Assembly: GCA_028274465.1 (NCBI GenBank)
Contig: CM051457.1
Span: 11,311,908-11,375,907, forward strand
Direction: 5' to 3'
Length of the DNA: 64,000 bases
From: Plantago ovata
Taxonomy: Eukaryota > Streptophyta > Magnoliopsida > Lamiales > Plantaginaceae
Position 1 is the stretch's first letter, and every line of letters starts with the position of its first letter. The notes beneath the pieces were generated by a model. The model ran no database searches. It had not been told where the DNA came from and saw only the letters and a program-made list of their open reading frames with translations. The position numbers were made by a program, and so were the translations under genes. Positions 10,404 to 24,041 of the stretch are shown here, piece after piece.

Positions 10404-12150
10404 TAGACAATTTCTCGCTGGAGCCAAGGAAGAAGTGTACAGGTAATAATTTTCCAGAAGCAATGAGCGCTCCTGTGCTGACAATGCTACCTGCCTGATG
10501 TTCATCTTGTCTGAGTCTTGGTTTTACTTGTTCTTGACTCTTGTATTTCATTGTACATAAAGCCTTTCATATAGACGTGTCAGAACTTTAGCAAAGATAG
10601 CATGTCTTTCTGTTTTTCTTCACAGAGAAGTTGAATGAACGATTTGAGATGGTGAAATTGTGACAGCAGTGTTGTAACTTGTAGGAGTAACATTTTCTAT
10701 TGTTTTCCTTTATGTTAAAAATGAATATAGTTGTGAAATTTTGACTTTTTGTTGTCAATTAATGTCGATTTTAATTATAAATTTTTAACTTTGAAATATA
10801 ATGGAAAGTAATAAATAAAATTATATGAAGAAGCTTTACATTCTCATTACCGCTAAGAGTCTAAATTACACAAATATAAATAAAAAATGTTTGCAAATTA
10901 TGAAAGTATGGTTGGTTTGGAAACTCTAAAATTTTGATATTGCATCAAAGCCCCAATTAAAAATTAGTCCAATTTGATTCGAATTTGATGAATGGGAGGA
11001 TTGGGTCGGATTTGACCACCAATATCTCTATCTTAGATTCTACTCTGTTTTTAGCCTGAGTTACTATTAGCCACCCTATTAGTAATACTGTTAGCTCCAT
11101 TATTAATTGGACACGTCATTCAACAACCAAGCTAGCCAATTTTCATTTTTCTTTTACTTAGATATATTTGAGAAACTTCAAACCCGTATTATAAAACTTC
11201 AAATCCGTATTAAATTGAATATCATTGATAAGAAATAAAGACAAGTTTACAACACAAAAATTGATCTCTACCTACCGTGAAAACATGTCATCTGAAAAAG
11301 TCTGAATTTGGAGAGTACGATGGAATTAGTCTATTTATTGTGGATGATGAAAGTAATTTAACCAAACTTTAATCAAGAATCAAGAGTGAAATGTGAAATG
11401 AAATTGAAAAGGGATCGAAAAGCAATTACTGTGGAAATGGGACAATCCAGACCCCACATGTAACCGTGTCTAAGCGTCACGTCACCTTCTTCAATAGTTT
11501 AACAAAATTATCTTTTCATTTATTTATTTGCATATATATAATAGTATTTTTTTCTCAAAATAAAAAAAAAAAGAAATTAAATATTTTGTGTGTGTATATA
11601 TATAAATATTTTAGCTTTCTTTTCTCTTCTTTTTGATTATTTTTGTTTAGAATAGAACACACAGGTAGACAGACACATGTTCTCTTCATCATGGGTCTAT
11701 CTGTGTGAAGAATCAATCTCTTCTCCTCCTCCTCCTCCTGCATTTTCATGTATGTATATCTGCCTACCGTCTCTCTCAAGCTCTCTGATGATTCGTCACC
11801 CTCATTTCTGCTGAGAACAAAAGGCAAAAGCAGCGGTTCAATCGACCGATCGATTCTCTCTCAATTCCGCTCCATTCCTTCTCAGATAAGATCTAATTTA
11901 GGGTTTACTTTCACTTTATTCTCGCTCGCTGTGTTTTTATTCTTATCCTGCTCAATTTTTATGCTCATGTATAAATCGAATTAGATCTCGCTTCATTCAT
12001 TGAATTCGATTCGATTCGATTTGTTTTCGGAATTGATGCTTACCCTGATCTGGTTCTAGGTTTTAGCTTCTGTTTTGTCATTTCGGCGAAGAAAATCATT
12101 TGTTCATTGAGCTTCTTAGGATTTCTGAATTTTAGGCTTGTGAGTGAGTG
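10404..12150. other. SKIP16 3' end, spacer, and bZIP promoter and leader
   Basis: The left part is the 3' flank of the F-box gene. The right part, from about 11690, looks like a transcribed leader: a (CTC)n run at 11720-11740 and pyrimidine-rich stretches. An upstream reading frame of 78 codons starts at ATG 11748 and ends at 11984, and would be a uORF if the leader is not spliced. Nothing else is recognised. Confidence 0.5.
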
Positions 12151-14484
12151 ATGGATAATAATAATAATAACAACAACAACAATAAGGATAATAAGTCTCA
12201 TCCTGGTAGTGGTAGTTCACTACCTCCGTTAGGAAGGTATTCGGCCTACTCGCCGCAGAATACTAGTCATAACATGAAGCCAGAGGCATTGGCATCATCC
12301 AATTTGCCTCCGTTAGCTGCAGGCAGTTCATCAGAACAGGGCCGGTTTAGTCATGATATAAGTAGGATGTCCGATAACCCACCGAAGACTTTGGGCCATA
12401 GGCGTGCTCATTCTGAGATTCTTACCCTACCGGATGATCTGAGCTTTGATAGTGATCTAGGCGTCGTCGGTGGATTTGATGGCCCATCGTTTTCTGATGA
12501 GAATGAGGAGGACCTCCTCATGATGTATCTTGATATGGATAAGTTTAATTCGTCATCCTCGGGTCCTGCATTTCAAGTGGGTGAATCTTCGAACAAGTCA
12601 ATGGCAGGTCAGGTTTCTTTGGCCGGTCCAGCATCAGCTAATGCTTCAGCTGATAATAATGGTTCTGCTAATTTGAGTGAGAAGCCAAGGATTAGACACC
12701 AGCATAGTCAATCCATGGATGGTTCAACTTCCATCAAAGCAGAGATGTTCATGTCAGGGTCAGAAGATCCATCTCCGGTTGAGTCGAAGAAAGCGATGTC
12801 TGCCGCTAAGCTTGCTGAGCTTGCTCTTATCGATCCAAAGCGTGCTAAGAGGTACAGTAACATTCAAATTCTAGTATACTATTAAATCTATGTATTTTTA
12901 TTTGTTCCATTTCCACTTTTGGTTAAGTATTGAAGTATGGTACAAGTAACTGTTTGTACTAGTTATGTACGGATTTTCACATATTGGCTTGACCAATGTG
13001 ACATATAGACTTGCTATCGAAATTATGAATGCTTTTATGCTCATATAATTTAAGTTGGTATATATGTAAATAGCGTTCTGCAGCATAAAAGTTACTGTTG
13101 GTACCAATGGATACATTCATTTAATAAACATAAGATTTTAAAAATGAGAGTAAATTATCTTGACTGAATTTAGTTTTCAGTGCTCTTATGGGCTTTTTAC
13201 CATTTCTTTGATATGGTTAGTTTTAGTTTGATCCTTTGTCTGGCAAGTATGGTTGAGAGGTGCATGTGATCCTCACATCCTTTGCATTGCTCTCAACAGG
13301 GTTTGGGCTAATAGGCAATCAGCTGCACGGTCAAAGGAACGGAAGATGAGATATATAGCTGAGCTTGAACGGAAGCTCCAGACTTTGCAGACGGAAGCAA
13401 CTACTTTGTCTGCGCAGATGACCTTATTGCAGGTTAGTTTAATCACTCTCTCCCTGTGGGGTGGCTTTTAGAAACTTTTGCTTGTACATGCCTTACACAA
13501 AATATCCCACAAGTCCACAACATAATTTCAGAGGAAGACATAAACTAGTGGAAACGATGAACATGCATAATTCAGTAGAGTGCTCGATTCTTTATTTAGT
13601 TCTGATAAAAAGGAGTATTTTGTCTCTAAATAGCATACAGGACAAAGTGGATTGTCACCCTAAACTTAGATGGAGTCATTTATTTTTCTGCTTGGGTAGC
13701 TGGGTTTGGTCTCTCTTATTGGGTTTTATCAGAATGGATACCTAATGTAGATTTTCTTTCAGTCGGCAATCTTTGTTCCTGAGAATTGACTGTAGGCTGT
13801 TGATTTCTGTAAGAACAATGGCTTAACATAATTTGGCTACAGTAAAGGGAAACAAGTAGTTGTCTAGAAACCAATGTTTTGACTGATAGGCTTGTGCAGT
13901 CTCTTGTGTTTGTGTGATTTTAAGTTTGACTCTTTTAGTATTGCAATATGCTATCTTGACTGTTTCTTCTTCACCAACACCAGCGAGATACAAATGGTCT
14001 TACATCCGAAAATGGTGAACTCAAGCTGCGCTTGCAGACAATGGAACAGCAAGTACACTTGCAAGATGGTATTTTCACTTTCTTGATCATTTCCTCTGTT
14101 TGATCCTTGAACAGTACCTTACCGAAAGAAACAACAAACTTGGAATTCTAATATTTCTGAAATTTGACAGCTTTGAATGATGCAATGAAAGAAGAAATTC
14201 AGCATCTGAAGGTGCTCACTGGGCAGACAATTCCAAATGGTGGTGGTGCACCTACGACGAACATGGGAAACCAGCAGTATTATAGCAACAACAATCACTC
14301 TGTGCACGCACTACTAACTGCTCAGCAATTGCAGCAGCTTCAAATACATTCTCAGAAGCAACAGCAACAACAGCAGCAGCAGCAGCAACAACAACAGAAT
14401 CAGTTTCAACCTCATCAACTGCACCAATTTCAGCGCCAGCATTTTCAGCAGCAGCAACAGCAGCAGGAAAGTAGTGACTTGTAA
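12151..14484 (+). CDS. Group I bZIP transcription factor (bZIP18/29/52, VIP1/RF2-like)
   Basis: Four exons (12151-12851, 13300-13432, 13984-14068, 14171-14484) give 410 residues. An Asn-rich start is followed by two serine motifs, HRRAHSE and HQHSQSMD, like the 14-3-3 binding sites of VIP1-type factors, and by an acidic stretch (DENEEDLL). The bZIP begins near residue 228. The basic region reads [19 protein letters not shown], with Lys in place of the usual Arg in the N-x7-R motif, a signature of plant group I, and is followed by a leucine-type zipper across exons 2-4. The C-terminus has a polyglutamine tract of mixed CAA/CAG codons (about 14361-14397) and a second Q-rich block. It would act in the nucleus as a dimer, with relocation from the cytoplasm likely controlled by phosphorylation. 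A GTG directly before the ATG is ignored. Confidence 0.93.
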
Positions 14485-15357
14485 CTGATGGGAAGTCGTA
14501 TGACTTATTCCGTTCACAATGACCTTGCCCCAGGTTCTTGTTAGAAGGACAAGAAACATTTGTAACTTGTATATGCCGGAAACTCGGTGGTTATTTCGAA
14601 GTCAGTATTTTGGTCATCTAGATGATGTGGTTTTTCTCTGGCCGAAATGGTTAAGTGGATTTAAACTTGCCTAAGTTGCAAGTATGCTAACTTTTCATGA
14701 TTTAGCTTTTAACCTTTATATCCTTTTGCACAAAATCTAAACCCAAGGATCTGTTCATCCTTGGCCCTTGATCAAATTATATTGCACAGCTATACTTTTT
14801 CGAAATTCCTCTACACCTCCCAGTCAAAACACATTCCAAAAAGATACTCCTATACTGAGATGTGCGAAGTTTGGGTGCAGAGCCCCTACATCGGCTTGTA
14901 TCTCCGCAGTGCGGTGTAGTTATTCTTAATATATAGTAAGAATTAAGAAATGTGTTAGATCGTGTAATTCAATATTTTGTCCTTAAAATGTCAAATGTTC
15001 GGATCTCATAAACGACTTCACATAGTTATACTGCATCCAACGCGTCATCTTTACAAATTCAACCAACACATGACACTTGGTTTAGCATTTGCTTTCATTT
15101 ACGCGGACCAAACTTTGCATCTTTACAAATTCAACCAACACATGACACTTGGTTTAGCATTTGCTTTCATTTACGCGGACCAAATTTTGCATGTGCCTTG
15201 AAAACCAGTAGATAATGAAGGCAAAGAATATATGATGCTTTTAGTTTTTCATTTATTTCAGGGGAGCCAAGTTGATTGTAATCGTATAAACAACAGATCC
15301 ATGCAGATTGAAACCAGAGGAAGATACAGACTACAGCATATTAAGAGTTGGTAGAGT
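14485..15357. other. Convergent spacer between bZIP and ETF-QO genes
   Basis: This contains both 3' flanks. The only notable structure is the 72-bp tandem duplication listed separately. Confidence 0.5.
15046..15189. repeat. 72-bp perfect-type tandem duplication
   Basis: Two adjacent units (15046-15117 and 15118-15189) beginning 'catctttacaaattcaacc' and ending near 'cgcggaccaaa(c/t)tttg' differ at only about one base, so the duplication is recent. Confidence 0.9.
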
Positions 15358-18300
15358 CTACATAGCCGTGTAGACAGGTCCACCGCCACCTTCAGGCACT
15401 GTCCATTTGATATTTTGTTTTGGATCTTTAATATCACAAGCCTGCAAATGCATCAAACACCATTAGCTTACCAGGCAATCCAGAACAGATACATGAATAG
15501 TTCCTCTCCTCATTCGTAGCTTAAAAGACAATTGAAAAGCTTTCTTGTCTAAATCAAATGGGGTGATGTTCATCCACCATTATGAATGTTTCTCGCCTTT
15601 TCATCTGTTTCTATCATACTTGAGCATGCATCTATTATTAAGAATATATAACATATGCAAACTAACAAAAGGAAAACTACCTTGCAATGCAGGCAATTTT
15701 GAGCATTGATTTGCAGTTTTGACTGACCAGACTCATCAGGTATATACCTATATTATTGATATACAAAGAACATGCAACGAAATTAGTGGTGAATAAAAGA
15801 ACAGTGAGTATTGAGTCACCATCAAGGATACATACTCATAAACACGTGCAGGGCAATATCGCGATTCAGGTCCAGCATATACAGGTAAGTTCACGCGCTC
15901 AGGAACATTTGGGTCCTTCAAGTGAAGGTGAGCTGGTTGATCATGATCGTGATTTGTGTTACTCCTGAAAGACAGTGAGATGGGGAAGTTAATTTTACAG
16001 ATTCTCCGGCATGTGATGGAACATAATCAGCTAATGTCAATGTGAACTGAATTGACTGCCATGTCATCAGTTCCCTTCCATGCAACAAAGCAGCAATTAT
16101 TTGAATGGAAGACCTTTATCACTACAAGCACAGAGTTCTCTCAAGATACTATTGATGCAGGGGAGAGAGGAATACCTATACAACGACGTTGTTATGTCAA
16201 AGGACAAAACACCATCTGGCTTTGGATAGTCAATTGGTGCATAAGCTTGTGCTACCTGGAGATTTTACACATCAATCAACATTAAGGAAAAGTTAAACAA
16301 GAGACACAGTAGAATAGAAATACTTGTACAAGTTGATTATTGATATTTGCTCAAATGTTCATCTAGTGTTTCAGTAATTTTCTACTCAGGTGAATTGCCT
16401 TAGTATCTGAAGTATATAACCTTGAATGATCTTAGGTACTTCTCCAAAACAACTACTGTCCCTCCACATTATGAAAAATCATTATGGAACCCTTTCAAGC
16501 GAAACTTCATTTTTGATTCACATACCTTCCAACTATCGAAAACTATAGAATCTGACATTTTGATGACTTAATAGTAATTTCTTTATTCACAGAATTTCTT
16601 ACATCAGTAGCCTCGTGATCAGGCTTTCCATGCTTCAGCGTCCAAGGAGATTTTCCCTTCATTACATAGCTGTGGAAGGTGGGGGTAAGTTGCAGTATGA
16701 AATGATAATGAAGCAAAAAAGTCTCAACCGACATGCTCTTTTGCCAAATATAGATGATTCTTACTGTTCTACAGCACTCAGAGCTAAACCAGGAAAAAGA
16801 CCATATTCAAATCCCTGCAATACAATATAGATAATTACAACAAGGATATTGTCACCAAAGTTTGCAGAAAGTGAAGAAACTACAGAAGGATATTATCACA
16901 GATTTCGCAGAAAGTGAAAGAAACTACAAAAGAACTTCTAGAAAACATATATTTCCGCCTAATCGGATAACATTTTCACTTTAGTTAAAGTCAGTTTATA
17001 AATCAGATATACTAGAGATATTTTACTGCAGAAGGAAACCAAGTTACTCTTGCCAATAAGAACGATGCTACAACTTGACAAAATAAATTTTCAACAGATA
17101 CTAACTGGGCGATAATTTCTTGCTTTGTAAAGTTCTTTCCATATCCATGAACTTCTCAAACTGTCCCAATAAGCCTCTGTTGGAGAGCCTTCATGAAGTG
17201 AGTTGAATACAGATTCCGCAGCTAACATTCCTGAACCATAAATCAATTTCAATGTCTGTGTCAAAGAAAAGTTAGAATGACTTGTTCTATCAAACTCAAT
17301 CTAAACCAAATGTATGGAATTGGCTAATATTTTGCTCACATGGATTTTGGCAAGTTGTGAATCATGATGACACCAGGACCAGGATTCCCTAATACAGTGA
17401 ATAGTTTAATTTTTCCCTTAATTTATCAAAACAACCCACTGAACTTCAGGTACGATTGATTGGTATGGATTATGACTTTCATTAATTTCCATCCATAATG
17501 TGTAGTTGTCAAATTTCGACTAAATTGATGAAAAGCAGTATAGTTTTTATAATTCCAATTTCCTTTATATTCTCTCCACAGTTTCAATAGCTGGAAAGAG
17601 ATTGGAAATGACAAGGTTCTTATATTTAGGTTGTCTGCAAATTGCTTTGCCGAAGCATTTAAGGCCTACTCTTGCTTTAACACTGAAAAAGATTGTGTTT
17701 AGCATAAACACGGGTATTTTCGTACCATTAACTAAAAGCAACTTAAAGTAGTAAACATAATCCTGTAGTGTTTGGTCAAAATAGAAAATAAAAACTTATT
17801 GCACTCAAAATTGTTCATTGCTTTTTAAATGAAATTTAAGTACATTAAAGAGGTAAATGTAGTCAAATTAGACAAATTCCTTTCTGATGTGCTTTGAGCA
17901 CCAAAATTCTCTCACTTGATGCAGGTTTCAGTAGTTTGACTTCAACTTCAAAACAGAGAAACCAAACACTAGAAACCTGTTTTGGTGTTTTTGTTGTTAC
18001 AAAAGCAAACAAGAACTTTTTGAAATCATCTTCAAACATGACTTTAGCATTCCAAACATGATTATGAAGCAAACTTTAGATACGGGAACAGAATAGTGTA
18101 TTTAGTAACTAATACGTACCTGATTTCATAGCGGTGTGTGATCCTTTAATCTTTGGCACATTTAAGAAGCCAGCAGAACATCCAATAATTGCACCACCAG
18201 GAAAAACTGGATATGGAATGGACTGAAATTTTAACTAGCATCACAATTTATTTCGCTTGGATTTTAACAAAAAGAACAGTACATCTAGAGACAAGATTCA

Positions 18301-21300
18301 AATGAAATGATACTCATGAATTCTTTCATGTAATAGTCATATACTTCTCCCAATGACATGCTTTGATGTTATATTCACAGCTCATGAATTAAAAGATTCT
18401 TAAGCACCTGATAACCGCCTTCATTTAAAGTGCGAGCACCATACTCCAGAGCTGTTCCCCCCTCAAGAAGAGGTCTAATTGCAGGGTGATGTTTGAATTT
18501 CTGATGAGAAAAAAAAAAAAAAGATCATTACCCCCAGCACAGTACATAAAAGATTTGCATTCTTCAAACAATAACAGACTCCACAAAACTATGTGTAACA
18601 TTTAGCAATATGAAGAATTTGTATATGGTCTAGAAAGTCATTTCACTGACACTAGGAAGACTTAGTAAGCAAAATGTCAGCCGAATTATCACTTTCAGAA
18701 GACAATATTACAATAAGAAGATCAAACCAGGTCCTCTTCAAAACGTACCTGGAACTCTTCATAAGGATTCAAGTAGGGATTGTGATAATCCAATGCAACC
18801 ACAAGGCCGATGGCAACCTGTATACGATTAAAAAAAGAAGGCAAGTAAACAAACTTTATTTTCTGGGAGGAGCAAATCTTCGTAGAGTTCCATGATCAAA
18901 AAGGAAGATAGAAACCATATTACAGCAAGAAAAAGAGATTGGTTGGTGACACTTACTGCATACTTACAGATGAATCAGACCCATTGAAGTAGAAACCGCG
19001 TTATGATATCATGGAAGTGAAAGGTGATCTTAAAACTGGAATATTTTATTTATTTATTTATTTATTTATTTTTTTTTTGGGGGGGGGGGTTGAGGGGCAA
19101 AGCATGAATTTGTTTGTAGTAGCACAAATAATTAGCTTGGTTGACGCTTGTTGGCCTAATTGACCAAACATGAATGAAATTAACATATTGTGAGTAATTT
19201 GCAGGGAAGTTCTGCCAGATTTGACTACTGATTTACCCTTTAATATTCTTAAAAAATTAAAAATATCTTCATACAGTTTCCACATGGTATAGAATATGGG
19301 GAAAAATTTGGCCATTGCATCATTCTCTCAGCTAGCTTAACCTTTTAATCAAATTAGTATTTAGAAGCATATTTCTTAAATCACTCAACATTTTCATACT
19401 GAACAAGTCTATTTATGTTTTTGAAGTGATAATGCACGAGCGAGCATTACCTGTCTATCTTTCATATGATACAAGAAAGAACCTCCATAGGTCTTCTGAT
19501 CAAGTGGCCAACCAACTGTATGAAGTACAGAACCAGCTTCATGCTTGTCTGCACTAATTTCCCAAACCTACCAAAGAAGTAGCTTGATAAGAGGAAATTG
19601 CAATAAATTGAAGATTGATGGCTCATAAAGAAAGGAAGTATAGGAAATCATGACAGTAGATGAAAGACAACCAAACATATCCAGAAATGAAACTGACAAC
19701 TTGGAAAGCCCTTGAAAATAATGGCTACGGTGAGATGAGATTTTTTTTTCTTTTCTTTTTTTACCTCTTTTATTCCAGAGCATAAGTCTGATGCTGCCCT
19801 TGGCCCCTCTCCCGCAAGTTGTACTTGCTGATTATTTTCTATGCATAAAAAAAATTGGAGGAAAAAAAAAAGGTATATATATATATATTTTTTTTTTGAT
19901 GAAAAAAAAAGGGTAGTTAGTTGTCTTCACTCGCATATAATTAAAACACCAGAAACATCGGTCAAACTATGCCAAACCTCAGATAGAGATCCTCGGCATC
20001 CTTCTGCAAGCAGGGTAACCTTTCCTGCATATCAAACATAATGATACTCTATTAATGCCGAATCAAAAAATAAATAAAAAATGATACTCTATTAATTAAG
20101 AGAAAAATGGGAAAGAAATACACACAACAATCCAACTTTCATTGTTCGGTCATCTAAGCATAATAAGTGCCACTATGAGCCCATCAACCCCAGAAATTCT
20201 TTTCCACTTGTTTCTATTCCTGGTAATTAGAAGAAGGCAAAGACAGGCACAGATCATGTATGAGGCTAATGTGAAAGGTCTATGAGCTATATCACATTGA
20301 TATATCAACAGAGCTATGGTTGAATGGTAGACACAGTTTATACAAATACTGAGCAATTATTATGTGGATATAAAAAACTAAAATACAAAATGAGCAAAAG
20401 GCACACGTCCCACCAAAGTCCTAACTCGTACAGTAAATAAACAAAGATATAAATGAAAATTAATTGAAGGAATGATTGGGTGAAAGTTGAAAAGGAAGCA
20501 CTCTTTTCTGAATACGGAGTTCATTGGGATAACCTTGTACAACATTCAAAGTAATCATTGTAGATGAAAAGTACACCAATATCAGGTCATGAACCTACCT
20601 CTCAGCTCTACACCTGGTTGAAAGGTATCTTTCTTTGAGCCATTTTTAGCAACTCCCATGTCATTTGTTGCAATGCCCATAACTTTGTCGCTTGTATCAT
20701 ACAAAACCTGAAAGAATATTTCAAATGAGGGCACACATTCCTAAACAAGAAAAGCACTAAAAAACTGAAGTTACCTCACTAGCAGCAAAGCCTGGGTATA
20801 TCTCAACTCCTAATTCTTCAGCTTTCAGTCCCAACCAGCGCACTAGCTGACTCAAACTGCAAGAATATGTTCAATTTAATATAATCTGCAGCCAAGTCAT
20901 CAAGCCACCTAAATTTGGAGAAACATGCTTGAATACGCGGATGATACTCGGATTCATTCAAAGCAGAGAAGAATGATCCCAAATCATGCAGGCCTTGTCA
21001 AGATAAACTAATCGGAACTGGTCAGGGAAACATGGAAGAGAGACGTAACGTCAGGACCTGCCAACTACCAACCCCACCGTGCCGATTGATTGTTTGAGAA
21101 AGTTGCATGGGAAATACAAGACATATTATTAATTGATTATTAACAAAAATTAACCAAGTAATGATTAAGATTACACCTGAACTGAAGTCCATGAGATTTA
21201 TGATCATGCGGAATAGATAGAACTGTTTGGCGAAGTAATTTAAACTTATTGATTCCTAGATTCTACTTTATGCATCTATGAAAAATGAATGCTGATTAAG

Positions 21301-23978
21301 TATATGAATATTGTGTTGATGATTGTTTCATGTTCCAGACCCAACCTTTGTTGAGGGTGACGATCGATGCATCCGATTCGTGACCCACACATCTCAATCT
21401 GGAAACCTAACAGATTTACTTTTAGGATCATCAAAAGGCATCATAGTACCTGATAGTATAGGCCTACTTCTAGATGCATTAAAATTCATCCAATGTGGGA
21501 AAGAGTATCTATCCCCTAAAGTGCTCGACACCCTCACCAAGACATGCCCCAAACTAACATCCGTGAAGTTTAGGTCCTGCAGTTCTAATTGGTTCCTGGC
21601 GTAAATTAGGGCTGCCATGTCCAAATATTCGTGCAGGATACTAGTGGTGGCATGTACAGGTCTTGAATTTGATCCCACGGTTGCTTGGATAGAACCATTC
21701 CGTGCAGCACTCCTGAACCATTGCGGTGCTGCCACACAGCAGTTCCCCCATTCCAATTGATTTCTGATCAGATACCATTTCTAATGACCCGGACTCAAAC
21801 CCTAAGCACCACAAGTAATTAGTCATGCACAGCACATATTTCATTGAAATGGTATTGTCTGCTTTGTTGCATCATCATTGTAGCTTATCTTCGTCATATC
21901 CCAACAATGCTTAGTGTTTTCCACTAAATGAGAGTGGTATCAGGGAACAGGTTATGATTTCTTACGATTGTTTTCTGCTTGTTTCGATTTCCTTGGAAAT
22001 TTTCCCCCATGTTGGGTTTGACTATCTCTGCAAGCATCACTTGAGCTACTCATAATTCTTATATTGATTGTGTTGGCCTTGACTGATGCCAGGCAAAATA
22101 AAATGAGTTAAATTTGGATTGTAGCCTTCATCAAGGTGGAAGTAAGGAACAACCTAATAATGATGAGACTTGAGGGAATCTTGTTGGAATTTTCCAAATG
22201 ATTATGAATCTGCTACAAATTAACAAAAACAGCAATCGCAGAGTCAAGTTTCCTAGAAAATTCTATGAGCTTTTCCTAGATCACTATTTTCACAGAATAC
22301 ATAGAGAATGGAAAACAAGTGGGAATATTTAAAGCTGGTGTAGGGCAATTTGTTAGTTCTGGAGTTGGCTAACAAGTTCCAACGAGCTTGTGCAGTTTTT
22401 TTTATCTACTCTTATCTGCTCGTGTCAGAGAGAGCAAAGTGAGTATGTCTATGATAGGGGCCAAACGAGCAATATTATACCAATGAGGTATGTATCGCTC
22501 ATGAGCCAGGACCGTTACTTGTTGCACTTATCAAAGGAAGAGTCTGGGCTGTGAGTCGTGGCATATTAAGCTATAACTTTTACAAAATGCTGTTAATTAC
22601 TACATACTTGATCAATAGAAACCTATCAGAATATTTTCCAAGAATACCTGTCTTATTATGGTACTTCATATGGAATTGAAAATCACAATAGATACCATAA
22701 TATACAGGAGTATGCACGTGGCAGGGTTTCTTTATTCTCTTTAGGGTAGAAACCATAATTATAAGAGAAACTTAAGATTACTAAGGTAAATGAAAACTGG
22801 AAGTAATAAACAAAAGTGGGCAAGATTAAAATACCTAATGACATAGTTTCCCTTGTTATTGAATGGAGAGGGAAGGGAGAAAGCACGATTTTTAGAAAGT
22901 AACCAAAATTTATCAGAAGATACAGGAACATGGATGGGTGCCTGCAATAGTAATGATATATAGCCAACATTAGGAATATACTAGACTATGAAAGAAAACA
23001 TGGATGGATCTATCAGATGTAGTATTCAACTTTCAACAATCAGATTTGTGGGTGCATTTAATTAAGTAATTGTAGCATTATCCTAAGGATACAGAAACAG
23101 TTAAATTTGGCCAGCAAGCGTACTAGGAGTGGGTGGCAGTAAAACATTGCATAAACAAACCTCTTCGTCTTTCCATTTCGGAAGAAGTTCATCCAACGCT
23201 CTAGGCTCAAAAACATTCCCAGATAGTATATGAGCACCTACACAATCAAATGACAAACAAAACAAGTTACTCAGACTTTTGATAAGCACAAGCAGAACTG
23301 GTAAGTGCAGGTTTACACAATTCCTTGTCTTCAGATATATTTGTGCTTAGACTCTCCTAGTATTAATGAAACCATAACTGAAGACTTAAGTAGTATTAAA
23401 CAATCTATTATGGAACTTGTGTCAGGCAAATAAATGAACACAGAAAACAGAACTCGAATATTGAGGTTATCACAAGTGAATTCATGGAGCTGTATAGCAA
23501 ATTAAACATGCTTATTCTGTTTAAAATATCAAATAGTTTAAAAAAGTTCATAAGCTGAGGCTATAGTACCAACTAATTATGACTGGCAATTCATCAAACA
23601 GTTGGTGACCAAATAGAAAGAAAAAAGGATCATACCAACTTCAGCTCCTTTCTCCACAACACAAACTGACAAATCGACGTCCTTGTCTCTGCAGAGCTGC
23701 TTCAATCTAATCGCGGCTGATAAACCAGCCGGTCCGCCACCAACGATTACGACGTCGTAATTTAACGACTCTCTGCCTTGTGATGACGATTCAGTACTGA
23801 AATTTGCGAGAATCCCATTTTTGGTTTGAGTCGAATGTGGAGAATTTGCTGGAAACTTGGAATTGGTAGCAGCAAGAGTGTGTAAAGATTGTTTTTTTGA
23901 TGGTGAAACCGAGTAATGTAACAGAGATGAAAATGATCTTGATTTGCAAGAGGAAGAAATGCGCCTGAGCAGCAGCAT
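15358..23978 (-). CDS. ETFQO: ETF:ubiquinone oxidoreductase, mitochondrial; 1-bp frameshift in exon 7
   Basis: Eighteen exons on the minus strand (23978-23636, 23237-23161, 22941-22835, 20856-20775, 20707-20599, 20024-19978, 19838-19765, 19567-19451, 18817-18749, 18500-18408, 18222-18120, 17230-17106, 16814-16765, 16669-16603, 16255-16176, 15964-15836, 15747-15681, 15441-15358) rebuild the whole enzyme, which passes electrons from the electron-transfer flavoprotein to ubiquinone at the inner mitochondrial membrane. Seen: a Ser/Arg-rich presequence; the FAD motif [15 protein letters not shown] (75-89); [17 protein letters not shown]; and the 4Fe-4S ligands in [10 protein letters not shown] and NCLHCKACDI. 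Every exon junction keeps phase except inside exon 7, which is 74 nt where 75 is expected: after YAL a base is missing (near 19775-19776), giving a stop two codons later, about residue 277 of 607. All other exons are intact, so a sequencing error or a recent allele is likelier than an old pseudogene. Confidence 0.92.
19775..19776 (-). other. Apparent 1-bp deletion in ETFQO exon 7
   Basis: The plus strand reads 'tattccagagcataag'. The conserved YALGIKE requires one more C ('tattcccagagc'). Upstream codons read in frame up to Leu and downstream Ile-Lys-Glu is in the next frame, so one base is missing in or beside the CC pair. Confidence 0.8.
20857..22834 (-). other. Large ETFQO intron 3 with unclassified insert
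   Basis: This intron of about 2 kb is the longest of the gene. Its middle (about 21320-21960) has a higher GC content and longer open frames on both strands (up to 120 codons on minus, 21394-21756) than the rest, plus a phrase 'agtggtatcaggg' near 21930 that recalls a retrotransposon primer-binding site. No protein family is recognised and no terminal repeats were found. Confidence 0.35.
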
Positions 23979-24032
23979 GATTCACAAATGATGCTGGTGA
24001 CGATGTACAGTCAGATGTTTATCTGATCCCAC

Positions 24033-24041
24033 CTATTTATA
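24033..24041 (-). promoter_or_regulatory. TATA box of ETFQO
   Basis: TATAAATAG on the minus strand, 55-63 bp upstream of the ATG at 23978. Confidence 0.6.

Noticed and set aside
14314..14559. Leu-rich antisense frame opposite the bZIP polyglutamine tract
   Set aside because: Poly-Leu arises from reading CAG/CAA repeats in reverse. There are no start or splice features of its own.
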